In this document: piece by piece, positions 54,906 to 64,000 of the stretch
Position numbering within the stretch: the stretch's first letter is position 1
Layout of the letters: the number at the start of each line of letters is the position of its first letter
NCBI GenBank assembly: GCA_026182355.1
Contig: JAPFBL010000035.1
Span: forward strand, 1,569,501 to 1,633,500
Source of the DNA: Hermatobates lingyangjiaoensis
Lineage: Eukaryota; Arthropoda; Insecta; Hemiptera; Hermatobatidae
DNA length: 64,000 nt
Reading direction: 5' to 3'
Made by a program: the position numbers and the translations under genes
The notes under the pieces: model-generated
Database searches by the model: none
What the model was told of the DNA's origin: nothing
Seen by the model: the letters and a program-made list of their open reading frames with translations, nothing else

Positions 54906-55579
54906 ACAGGGAAGTTTCTTGAGACAGTCTGTGACCTCATGCAATCTGCATGTAATGTTATTATTAGGTGGTGCAAAAGTGTATCATTGACAGTTCATCT
55001 TAAGATAACAAACCTCTAACTTTATACCAGGAGGAGGAAGATACATGGTTTTAAGGCTCCAAAGATGTTAGGAGAGATTTGAACCTCTCTGAGCATATTA
55101 AATATCTTGGAGTCTTTCTAGATATGAAATTAAGTTAGAAACTACACATCAACAATGCCGTAGAAAAAGCTAAAAAAACTTTTTGGAGTGTGGTGTGGTT
55201 GAGGAGTGTGGTGGGTAAAATATGGGGTCTGAAGCCTAAAGTAATGTACTAGCTTTTTATAGCAGTGACGAAACCTAGGTTCCTATATGGCTCTTTTTTA
55301 TGGTGGCAGGAGGTAAAGAAGAAATTTATAGGGGCAATATTAGCCAAAACTCAGGAGTTGGCTAGTTTAGTTATAACCAGTACCATGGGAAACCACACCA
55401 AATAAAGCTCTGGAGGTTTTGTTGGGACTGTTGAGCCTGGCTGATACAGTAATCGGCGAAGCTATGGCTGCCTATATTAGACTCCGGGATTATGGGATGT
55501 GGAATCATGTAATGGGAAATAGCCATACTGAAATAGAAATGGTGATTAAGAAAGAGATTGAGATCCCAGAGTTATGAAT
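54906..55579 (+). pseudogene. LINE RT C-terminal part
   Basis: Segments in order: GKFLETVCDLMQSACNVIIR, WCKSVSLTVHLKITNL, LYTRRRKIHGFKAP, LNLSEHIKYLGVFLDMKLS, KLHINNAVEKAKKTFW, GLKPKVMY and AMAAYIRLRDYGMWNH. These are the RT end (K-Y-L-G-V-x-L-D block) and connection region of insect LINEs with RNase H. Several in-frame stops interrupt it. The YADD box would lie just upstream and is not recognisable. Confidence 0.75.
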
Positions 55580-55587
55580 ACCTAGAA

Positions 55588-56275
55588 CAGTGGTTTTCAA
55601 CCTGTGATCCGCGGATCCCTGGTGATCCGTGACGTTTACCCAGGGGATCCGCAAGACCTACAGATTCACAATGTGCAATTAATGTATTATCAATGAGTAC
55701 ACGTCAATGTAAGTACAGTAGCACACTATCAATGTAATTAGTGCATCTTATCAAGATAACTCGTCGTTCACATCTAAAACCAGCAACTTTCGGTAACGTT
55801 AGGGAAGAACTGCGAGCCAAAATTTGAGTCGGGCAGTTCCGTTATGATGACGACCTACGTCATTTAATTGAAACATTTAATTTAGCCAATACGTGACGCT
55901 CTGATTATTTACTTCTTGATCTGGACTCATTTTGGATTTTAACTGCAAAAGAATATCCATCAATCTCGAATAAGGCTCTGCGCATTCTCCTACAGTTTTC
56001 TACATCATACCTGTGTGAAATAAGATTTTCCACCATGACGAACATTAAAAGTGAGAAAAGAAATAAACTACTAGCACTTGAAGAAGAGATGCGTGTATGT
56101 CTTTTTGTAATTCTCTTGAATAAAAAAATTCAGATAGTACTGTATTGTGTTTATAAGCCGTTATTATTTCATTAAAAAAACTTATATATACATGTATATT
56201 TATGTACAAGGGGATCCGCAAGAATAAATAAGCTCCTCGGCTTATCCCCGCCTGCAAAAAGGTTGAAAAGCACTG
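55588..56275 (+). mobile_element. hAT element nested in the LINE
   Basis: 688 bp with terminal inverted repeats CAGTGGTTTTCAACCT and AAAGGTTGAAAAGCACTG. An 8-bp target duplication, acctagaa, is perfect on both sides (55580-55587 and 56276-56283). Removing it joins the LINE frame from ..EIPEL across to ..IPRTMESL, so it came after the LINE. It keeps a short piece of transposase and is internally deleted. Confidence 0.9.
55890..56100 (+). pseudogene. hAT transposase dimerisation-domain fragment
   Basis: The plus strand reads LLDLDSFWILTAKEYPSISN, then KALRILLQFSTSYLCEIRFS, then TMTNIKSEKRNKLLALEEEM. This matches the C-terminal hAT dimerisation region (F-W-x-x-x-x-x-x-Y-P, then a Y-L-C-E-x-x-F-S block). 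The catalytic domain and zinc finger are absent. The opposing 146-codon frame here is a shadow. Confidence 0.75.
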
Positions 56276-56283
56276 ACCTAGAA

Positions 56284-56750
56284 CCATGGAGAGTCTATCT
56301 AATAATATAAACTTTAATTTTGTAGTTCCCAATAGAATGCAATGGGAAGATATGAATATTACATTCCCGACAGACGAACTTGTATGCTTCACCGACGGGT
56401 CGAAGATTGGTGAAGAGGGACAGGCTGGTGCGGGAATATTTATTAGTGGACTAATTGTAGAGGTAAGCCTCCTCTCGGACTTCACGCCACAGTCTTCCAG
56501 ACAAAAGTTTTTGCCATTTTGACGGCAGCCAAACTGGAGAAAGTGGTTGTGTGGGGGGAGTCTGAGCGTAACATATCAATATTCTCAGATAGTCAGGCGG
56601 CTATAAAAGCGTTAATGTCTTCGGCACCTTCTTCTATATTAGTACACGAATGTCAGGAGACACTAAATGAACTAGCCAGTATCAAGTCAGTTAGACTGAT
56701 ATGGGTTCCGGGTGAACGAAAAAGAAGATTCACTAGCCAAAATTGGTGCT
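56284..56750 (+). pseudogene. LINE RNase H domain
   Basis: FTDGSKIGEEGQAGAGIFIS carries the first catalytic aspartate. After a frameshift, AAKLEKVV, SIFSDSQAAIKALMSS and VRLIWVPGE follow, which are the later catalytic blocks (the S-D-S-Q-A aspartate, then W-V-P-G). The histidine of the usual W-V-P-G-H is replaced by E. Two reading-frame breaks separate the parts. Confidence 0.75.
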
Positions 56751-56829
56751 GAAACGCCCATTGTATGCCGGAACCGCCGTTTCCACTCTCTGCTGATAGA
56801 GTTAGACATTTACTCAATATCTGGCTGCG

Positions 56830-57060
56830 GCTGAGATGAAAGAGGAGTTGACTGAACTGTCCGGGCAACTTTTGGGCCCCATTCCCAAAAATAGGAATTT
56901 GCTTCTAGGGTTCGGTAGGACTAGGCTGAAAAACTTAACAGTTCTCACTGGACACTGTAAACTTAGAAGACATTTAAGTATTATGGGCTTAAGAGAGCAG
57001 TGCAGTCTGTCAGAAGTGTGGAGAAGAGGAGGAAACTTCTCTCTACTATGTGGCTGACTG
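56830..57060 (+). pseudogene. LINE terminal region after RNase H
   Basis: GFGRTRLKNLTVLTGHCKL and RRHLSIMGL, then a frame-shifted CQKCGEEE-like text, align with the intact C-terminus at 12.2-12.6 kb (LGRTRLRNLIGILTGHCRL). This is direct evidence that both belong to one family. Confidence 0.75.
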
Positions 57061-57279
57061 ACCTGCATTCAGCCTAATCAGGTAAAATGTGTATGGAATA
57101 AGCACTATTAGGAAAGAAAAATTGAAGGAACTCAAGTGAAAAAATCTCCTGATCTTTATGAAGAGATCAGGAAGATTTTCCTTAGGGTAGGTCCAGGTCA
57201 CCTGGGGTAGAAAAAAGGGCCAATCTGGTGGTCTACTTGCCAGGCCTTTGGTCTCCCCACCCTTAATATTATATTATGA

Positions 57280-58970
57280 ATGCAACAAATTCACAGGTAT
57301 GCCGAGTTCTTGCAAAACAAAGAAGCACAACAACCTTGCTAGGACATAACTCATAATGTGTCTATACTGATAAGCACAAGGGTAAGCGTAGGCTAAGATA
57401 ACAGATACGATAGAGGTAAGGGTCAAATTTAAAGACACTTAATCATAAAGAAATGATCTCAACTACTTTACCGCAGCTCTGCGTTCAAATGTTAATTTAC
57501 TGTAATAAATAAAAGCATATTTGCATATGCATGCTCCACATAAATGTATTACTTCCCATATTCTTATGACCAAATGACAATATTATCGCGAGTATTAATA
57601 TCAAAAATTATGTCATGGTACAAAAATGCTAAATTTCTGTAAGTTTTTATTTTTTATTTCCCATGTTTTACCCTATCCCTCAAAAATACCCCCCCACTCC
57701 TTGTTTTTACACTATAGGTCCAGCTTATTTGTTTCCATCACTAATATGTGGATTATACATCGACAAAAAAATACAATAACCTATATTCTTTTTAAAAGTG
57801 AACTCTCCTTACTTAATTAATAATGCTTATAATTATGTTGTTTTTATTTAGTAAAACACTAAAAAAATACGAACACTAAACAAAAAGAGATATCCTGGTG
57901 TTTAATGCCTCTAACAAAAACCCATCCAACTAATAACCTTTCTTATAACAGAACATATTTATACCTACGAGTTAATTGAAATTTTTTACTTTTATTTTCT
58001 GTTACATTACATTACGATTCAATTAATTTCAATCTTAGATACTGAAATCAACACTTCGTTTTTATTTTTCTATTTCATTAAACACATTACTACCAATCGT
58101 TTTTGAATTTAAATTTTCATATTAAACTCATGGCTGGTAGAGATTTGGTGATTCTCTACTAACAATGAATACCAATTCACTACATTCTTCTTATACTCAT
58201 CAAATGAAGGGTTCACTGCACAATAAATTAACAAAAAGTGGGCAAATGCAATGAAAGAATCTTTACGCCATTTTCTATAATCCCCTTAAAATATAAATTC
58301 ATTCTTCTAATTTAGTACCTGCTACTGAATTATTGTAAGACTTGTATCATTATAACGACTTACATACTTATTCATCAGCACGGAATTCATCAATTCATTG
58401 ATAGATTATTTACAATTCACTGGCCAACAATTTTTTGATGTTTTATGGTCTAATTTTTATAAAAGTAGAATCAACTAGTAACCGATTTGAACAGCACAAA
58501 TATATTTATTTTATGATCACTGAAAAATGAAACGCATCTTCAATTATTGTAAACTCATAACCTTTATATAATGATTTGTCAGAGCAAGGTTATCAGTTTG
58601 AAGGGTTTCAACTTCAAAAGAGAAAACTAAAATGATGGAAATCATTAAATATTTCCTGTTATTTAGTTTACAAATTATGATGGAAAAATAAACTGTTAAC
58701 CTCAACAAATGTTATTAAAAATAAAAACACAAATAATGACACCTTCAGGAAAATCAGTTTTAAATAATTGAAACACGAAATTTAATTTATCCATTTAAAG
58801 AACAAAATAAATAAGATATAGCAATACAAATTCTAACTTCAATTGTATATTCAAAAATATTTAGAAGTGAACAAAATAAACCAATGACCTTGAATAGTCT
58901 TAATCATAAAAGAGACTATTTATCATAATTTAAAGACACTTAACCATAAAGAACATATATATTAGCTACA
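57280..58970. other. AT-rich intergenic sequence
   Basis: Very AT-rich, no coding domain. The phrase tttaaagacacttaatcata at 57.43 kb recurs in slightly changed form at 58.93 kb. Confidence 0.4.
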
Positions 58971-58977
58971 TTTATAT

Positions 58978-59083
58978 TAGCCAACCTAAACCATAAATAT
59001 ATCATTCACCAAAGATATGCAAAAGCCACTAAGAGAAAAAACACTTTGAACAGACAAAATGGTATAGTGATTGTCTAAGTAAC
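58978..59083 (+). repeat. Direct repeat of about 105 bp, first copy
   Basis: aaatatatcattcaccaaag, then atgcaaaagccactaagag and tagtgattgtc, recur in the same order at 59700-59800, about 720 bp downstream. The unit is not otherwise recognised. Confidence 0.7.
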
Positions 59084-59089
59084 TTGGAA

Positions 59090-59695
59090 GTGGTGAGGAA
59101 GAAGAAAGCAGAATGAAAAACGAACACAAACAAAAACTCATAAATAATTTAATTCGCAAGTTGTAATAAGGAAGCCTAAACTAGTTTAAGTGGAAATTAA
59201 TGGAATAATTAAGATAAAGCTAAATAAATTGTACTTCAATTAATTAACTGTATAAAGCAGGGGATATCACAGTCGAACTTTCATAACAAACCAAAAAGAG
59301 ATGCCTAAACTGCATTTCCTGGTAAACTGTTAACGAAGTAATTAACACAAAATTTAAATAGGAATAAATACAATATAGATTTTCACAAACACACTAAATA
59401 CCAATAACAATAATATACACAAATAAACTATAAATTTAATATACTTGAAAACAGTGGACATGCTTCTTTCTGATTAGTTAACATCAGATCCTCATACCCT
59501 GTACCTAGAATTACTTCCTTTAGAGTAGTTCACTGATATGTGGCATTACTACTTGATAAACTTATAGCCCAACCTATAACTAGGCTTAAAGTTTATGTAA
59601 TAATGTCATAAATAGAAAAGGTAAAGAATTATCTTTTAATAAATTCAGCATATAAAACATACAGACAGATTCCTTAAAAAAAAAATGTTATTATA
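59090..59695. other. AT-rich spacer between direct repeats
   Basis: No gene was recognised. The spacing suggests a segmental tandem duplication whose remaining part has diverged. Confidence 0.4.
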
Positions 59696-59699
59696 GATT

Positions 59700-59800
59700 T
59701 GCTTAAGATAAACCGTAAATATATCATTCACCAAAGATATGCAAAAGCCACTAAGAGGATAAATACTTTGAAAATTGTGTAGTGATTGTCAAAGTAACAT
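59700..59800 (+). repeat. Direct repeat, second copy
   Basis: See 58978-59083. Differences are mostly substitutions plus a deletion of about ten bases before gtgtagtgatt. Confidence 0.7.
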
Positions 59801-59809
59801 TAATTTTAC

Positions 59810-61140
59810 ATTTCGCTTGTTGAAAAACTTCTTTTTTTTATTATTTTCACTATCTGCAGCATCAGTCTTCTAATTTAATATTATAACATCAACAAATTAA
59901 GGAAATGCACATTCAAAAAGCAGAAAAAAAACAACTGCATGCAAAAACCTGTTTATTTAATCTACTCATCTGAAAATAAAATACACACAAAACAGAGATC
60001 CTTAAAGCGAGGTGGCAGAAAAAAATCAGAAATTCATATACGATATATTGGTAATAGAATAAACAACAAAAGCGAATAAAACCGCATGCTTAACAAAACA
60101 ATGAGTAAAACTATCACTCGTATTTTGGAACACAATAAAAAATAAAAACTATTTGCATCACACAAAAACTATCAAACGAGTGCTTATTTTCAGGTATATA
60201 GAACTTACTTCAAAAGTTAAATGATAAACAACCAAATGAAAACTGGAACTGTTCCAAAAATAACTCGATATTTGAAACGAAAACTAGAAAATTCATGGGA
60301 TAATGTTAAAAACATTATACATAAATAAAAAAAACAATGAATCCTTATCCTTAAAAAATGCCTTGCAACTTTCAAAACGGAGCAAATACAAATTAAAAAC
60401 AAAGTGACAGTCAGATGTGCTACGACAGTTTAGCCAATATAAAAATTAATATACCAGAAAATATTTCTACAGCAAATCCTGTTATAAGAATTTCGAAACA
60501 AATATTATATAAAAGCAAATAAAAGTAAAATTTCGGAACTATTTTATGATGAAATAATTTTGCTCCCCTAACGCAATAAATTTTCCTATAGAATCAATCA
60601 AAATGTTTGCCCCAGAATTTCCAATGTCCTTTTGATTCTCAAACCATCTATTTTTACTTTACTATGAGCAAAGTCAAGTGATTATGAAAAAAGGGATTTT
60701 GTTTAGGAATTTTAGGGATTTATTGTTAATAGTTTTAGGATAATGGTTGTCTATATGTGTAGAGTACTTTCACAAAATTACTGCTTTACTGCTATAAGTA
60801 AAAATATACCTTACATATAATTACTCTAAATAAAGTATACAGTATGAGGGAAAAAATCGATTTCAAGATTTTGACAGATTTTCATGCTTTGGGACCGCCA
60901 ATTCTATCTTTGTCTTCATTCTAATCTTTTATGAGTTATGAGTTTTTTTGAATAGGTTATCAGCTTTTTCGTGTGGGTATGTACCCAAATTTTGTAAGCA
61001 TCCTATATACTACACCGTATTTTTTAATCAAATTAATGTTTAAACAGACATGGGCTCTATTGTTTTTGAGTAATATTACAAAATGGGATTGTATTTTATT
61101 TGGGTAAAAGGTGATTTTAGACATCATATACATTCAGGAA
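59810..61140. other. AT-rich intergenic sequence
   Basis: No gene or element was recognised in about 1.3 kb. A weak R1-like word (ctttactatgagcaaag, 60656-60672) has no supporting context. Confidence 0.4.
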
Positions 61141-61149
61141 TGTCTAGAT

Positions 61150-61480
61150 ATATATCAAGCTAAAACAATCTTTACACCTTTATTAGGTAGAAAGAAAGTA
61201 TGTCTCAAAGGCATCTCCATTAAAATAATAATCTAGAAATCTTAGAGGCAAGAACGTTGAATTATCATTAGATGAAAGACTAAATTTGGAACTCCATAGA
61301 ACAGATATATTGCCTGAGGCTAAAAAACAATATCATTTATAGTGCCTTTATTGTGGCACAGGACAACACACTATACAAGAACTCTTTAGGAAAGAGGATA
61401 GGGAAAACAGGAAGCAATACTGGGATTATCTTCAAGGACACAGACAATCAAAGATACTTCTCAATAAGTTTGCCAGAACT
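61150..61480 (+). pseudogene. Possible LINE RT thumb relic
   Basis: Plus-strand text reads RKKVCLKGISIK and, further on, LSLDERLNLELH, then EAKKQYHL. This loosely follows the order of the LINE block R-K-x-K..., Y-L-G-V-x-L-D-x-x-L-N-W-x-x-H, x-K-A-K. Decay is strong, and the call rests on order more than identity. Confidence 0.35.
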
Positions 61481-61523
61481 GATGACATGAATGTTGACTC
61501 AATAAAACAAATGAAATTAATTA

Positions 61524-61537
61524 TGAAATTATTATTA

Positions 61538-61570
<33 letters not shown>

Positions 61571-61576
61571 GAAATT
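61524..61576. repeat. (TTA)n microsatellite and target of a retroposed insert
   Basis: A TTA triplet run whose last 14 bases (attattatgaaatt) form the left target duplication of the insert that follows. Confidence 0.85.
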
Positions 61577-61751
61577 GGACCGAGGCACCGGCACGAAGTA
61601 ATGTGCAAACGGTTTCAGTGTCGGATATTGCCAGGAAATAGGATGTGGTTTTTTTAGTGGGTCGGGACCCCCAACCCCACATACCCTAAGCAAGACGTCT
61701 TGCTAAGGGATCTGATGAACACATTTTTCCACATCCTACGACGAAAAAAAA
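61577..61751 (+). mobile_element. 175-bp retroposed insert with A tail
   Basis: A GC-rich insert beginning ggaccgaggcaccgg and ending cctacgacg plus an A run, flanked by a perfect 14-bp duplication (61563-61576 and 61752-61765). It is the 3' end of a LINE or a SINE in plus orientation. The family was not recognised; it matches no other sequence in the window. Confidence 0.75.
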
Positions 61752-61769
61752 ATTATTATGAAATTAATA

Positions 61770-63060
61770 TTTTCATATTTAAGCAAAAAATGTCCTTAAT
61801 AAATATGTTCTCACTGAAAATATAGTACTTTAGTTGCTATAAGTTTTCATTTGTTTTAAAAATATATATTAATAATTCTAAAATTTAAAAAAAACTACAT
61901 AGTAAATCAACTATATACTAAATATGATTAAATCATCTAAGCAGGTAGCACTACTATAAACCTTTTATTTTGAAGAAAACTTCAGTTTTAATTTGCATTC
62001 AAATCACACTATTATATTTAAAAAATGTTGAAATGTGATTGACAAAATCGTAACATCAAAAATAAATATTAAATAAGTTAATAAAATAAATTATTGCTTA
62101 TGAAATGATTATCAGAAGAAGGTAATATTAGATTTTTTTTTAAAAAAAAGTAGATATTATCAAAAAAAGAAAGAAGAACATCTAAAATAATTCGATTAAA
62201 ATAAAAACGATTTTGCAAATGGTAGTGTTACAAATGGTAGTGAAAAGAAGAGGAAGGATATTATCATTTATCCAACTTATTTTCTTTTCTGGTCTTTTCC
62301 CTGAAAAATATATATTCCACCATTCATTTTTTCAAGTGAAATACATATATTTTTCAAGTGTATTCCACCTGATTACCTTAATTATTGCTTGTATAGTTTG
62401 TTTTGTTTACAGCAAATATGTTTTGTTTTGAACTTTTCCAAAATGTCTTTATTTTTAAATTCTTCAGGATCATTAGCACTATGACTAGTTTTTTTTTTAG
62501 ACTCAAAGAGGTTTGTGGTTTTTAGCCAATATTTTTAATAATCAATCTGTTGGTTTACCCTTTTGTCATATTGATTGTTGTTGGTTTACAATACTGTCAC
62601 TTGTGCACATCTTTTTGTAAAGAACCAACCCAAAAAAATACTCTTGTTTGAGTAATTCAAGAAAGATAGTTATCGGTATGGAAAAAAAAACAGTGGAAAA
62701 AATACATAGAGTGAAACCAATGCAGACAAAATAGCAGTTAGATATAAAGATGAGGACAAAGATCATAAAAATTCTTATTTAATATAATCAACATAGAATA
62801 AAAAATAAAAAAATAAATAAAAAATATAAGTAATAACCAACAAAGAATAACTAATGATCGAAACTAAGAAATAATTCAGTATATTGTAAAACATTTCTTA
62901 TAAAAAAATTAAATTATTTTAATATTTACCTTACTTTCAATAAATGTGATTTTAATGATTTTCCCAGACAACTGAGCTGGTATTTATGAAAAGTAGAGTA
63001 TTTTTTTGTTTAAGATATCCTACTGTATAAAGAAATAGATTACTGATTATTTATTTATTT
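61770..63060. other. AT-rich intergenic sequence
   Basis: Very AT-rich; no gene. The open frame at 62213-62431 has no known motif and looks like chance. Confidence 0.4.
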
Positions 63061-63068
63061 CTTATTAA

Positions 63069-63100
63069 CTAGCTGATCTGCCCGGGTTTACCCGGGAAAC
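63069..63100 (-). mobile_element. Possible second-family Helitron 3' end
   Basis: On the minus strand a strong hairpin (CCCGGG-TAAA-CCCGGG) is followed eight bases later by CTAG and then T, the layout of a Helitron 3' terminus. No 5' end or helicase was found, and similar GC-rich hairpins occur at the ends of other insect repeats. Confidence 0.35.
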
Positions 63101-63109
63101 AATCTAATT

Positions 63110-64000
63110 CCAACTCTAATAATAAATTACATATAACAAAAACAAATTTAAATTTTCTATAGTTCCCTTACACTTAACTTTTTTCAGATAAACAAAATTA
63201 ATACAGAATTTAAATTATAGATTACTCAAAAAATATATAATCTAACACTAATTATAAATTGCACACGTTGTCTAATAATATTGGTAGTTGATAGATTAGA
63301 TTAAACAAATAATAAAAAGAATATTTTTTGCCTAACAATACATCAAGAAATGTTGAAAGAAGTCTTAACTCTTTAAATGTGATATGTCTTATCTGTTAAA
63401 TATAATGACACGAATTTTAAACCCACAAATCGTTTCAATTAGGAGCCAGTTAGTTGAAGAGGCTAAACCATATCACATTACATTTCATTCAATAATTTCA
63501 ATTGAAGACTTCACACAGTTTTAAATGTTTAATTAAAATTATATCAGTAGACAAAATTGCCTCTTGAAGGTTTGAATAAGAATATGTTGATGACATATTC
63601 ATCAAATTTATGAAGAAGCATTATGTGAAAATTGTCAGTTGAGTGGTAAATGTTAAATTGTACCTATATTTTTCGTTATATTATGTTAAGAGTTATTAAG
63701 TTAAGAATAGTGTTTATACAAACAAATACATACAGTGATTAAGTTTTATATATGTACATTTTGATTTGAATATTTCTTAATTAATTTGTTATGCTGAATA
63801 TATTACCTTATTAAGTTTTACTGATTTAGACATAGATCTGATCATAAACATCTTCTTGTTAGATATCATCGATATATAATAACTTATCTTTTTGCTTGTA
63901 TGGAGTAGGGCCGGATACTAATTACTAATAATTTAGTAATAATTACATATTTTAAACAAACGAATTAATCAATCAGAAATAAATAAGCAAGTCTTAAATC
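63110..64000. other. AT-rich intergenic sequence to window end
   Basis: No gene was recognised. A short plus-strand text EYVDDIFIKFMKK at about 63578-63616 resembles an RT active-site box but stands alone between stops. Confidence 0.4.

Larger units (their letters stand above)
54905..57265 (+). mobile_element. LINE relic of the 12-kb family, hAT-interrupted
   Basis: The longest LINE relic here, truncated upstream in the RT domain. Order: RT thumb (54906-55579), hAT insert (55588-56275), RNase H (56284-56750), terminal zinc-motif region (56830-57060), 3' untranslated sequence shared with the insert at 12.1 kb (atcaggaagattt, cttgccag). Many stops and frameshifts make it older than the 12-kb copy. 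No target duplication was found. Confidence 0.75.

Noticed and set aside
56045..56485. 146-codon minus-strand frame as a gene
   Set aside because: It is antisense to the hAT transposase end and the LINE RNase H, both of which are recognisable on the plus strand, and it crosses the hAT insertion border.
63578..63616. YVDDIF as a PLE or other reverse transcriptase
   Set aside because: Only about 20 codons between stops, with no neighbouring RT motif; too short to support a gene call.

Overview
This is a eukaryotic, AT-rich window with no operons, no tRNA or rRNA genes and no long open reading frame. It holds many decayed transposable elements, several (TA)n tracts and long non-coding stretches. 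Helitron, Penelope-like, mariner, hAT, RNase H-bearing LINE, Jockey-type and tRNA-derived SINE remains together fit an arthropod, most likely an insect (inference). No host gene can be assigned with confidence. Three GC-richer islands (14.6, 38.9-39.3 and 43.8 kb) and one open segment bounded by splice-like sites (42.48-42.67 kb) are the only candidates for host exons.

Layout. 1-4.3 kb: diverged copies of a dispersed repeat and two hammerhead-like motifs. 4.3-5.4 kb: Penelope-like element (PLE) debris, including a tandem junction in which the C-terminal end of one copy, a hammerhead-like motif and the N-terminal end of the next lie in order on the minus strand. 6.86-7.2 kb: a mariner transposase relic. 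8.7-11.8 kb: a 1.6-kb repeat split by a complete degenerate Helitron; the uninterrupted sister copy lies at 20.0-21.7 kb. 12.0-12.7 kb: a 5'-truncated LINE flanked by an 89-bp target-site duplication. 13.5-15.5 kb and 21.7-29.2 kb: many PLE ends, often as inverted pairs, plus two GIY-YIG endonuclease fragments. 17.85-18.3 kb: a LINE reverse transcriptase relic. 31.1-33.3 kb: a second Helitron. 34.56-35.6 kb: an unknown repeat split by a Jockey-type 3' end; its empty sister copy is at 5.6-5.8 kb. 42.0-48.1 kb: a MITE, a palindromic Helitron fragment, a candidate hAT element, a SINE fragment and a fourth Helitron. 49.5-50.6 kb: a LINE RNase H tail and a tRNA-derived SINE. 54.9-57.3 kb: the largest LINE relic, interrupted by a 688-bp hAT element. 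57.3-64 kb: nearly featureless AT-rich DNA with one short retroposed insert.

The main theme is decay, nesting and paired ends. Four insertions are dated relative to their hosts by empty sites or target duplications. At least four of the hammerhead-like motifs keep a self-complementary six-base segment after GAAA followed by U, and one sits exactly at a PLE-PLE junction. This links the many scattered palindromes around (TA)n tracts to PLE terminal repeats.
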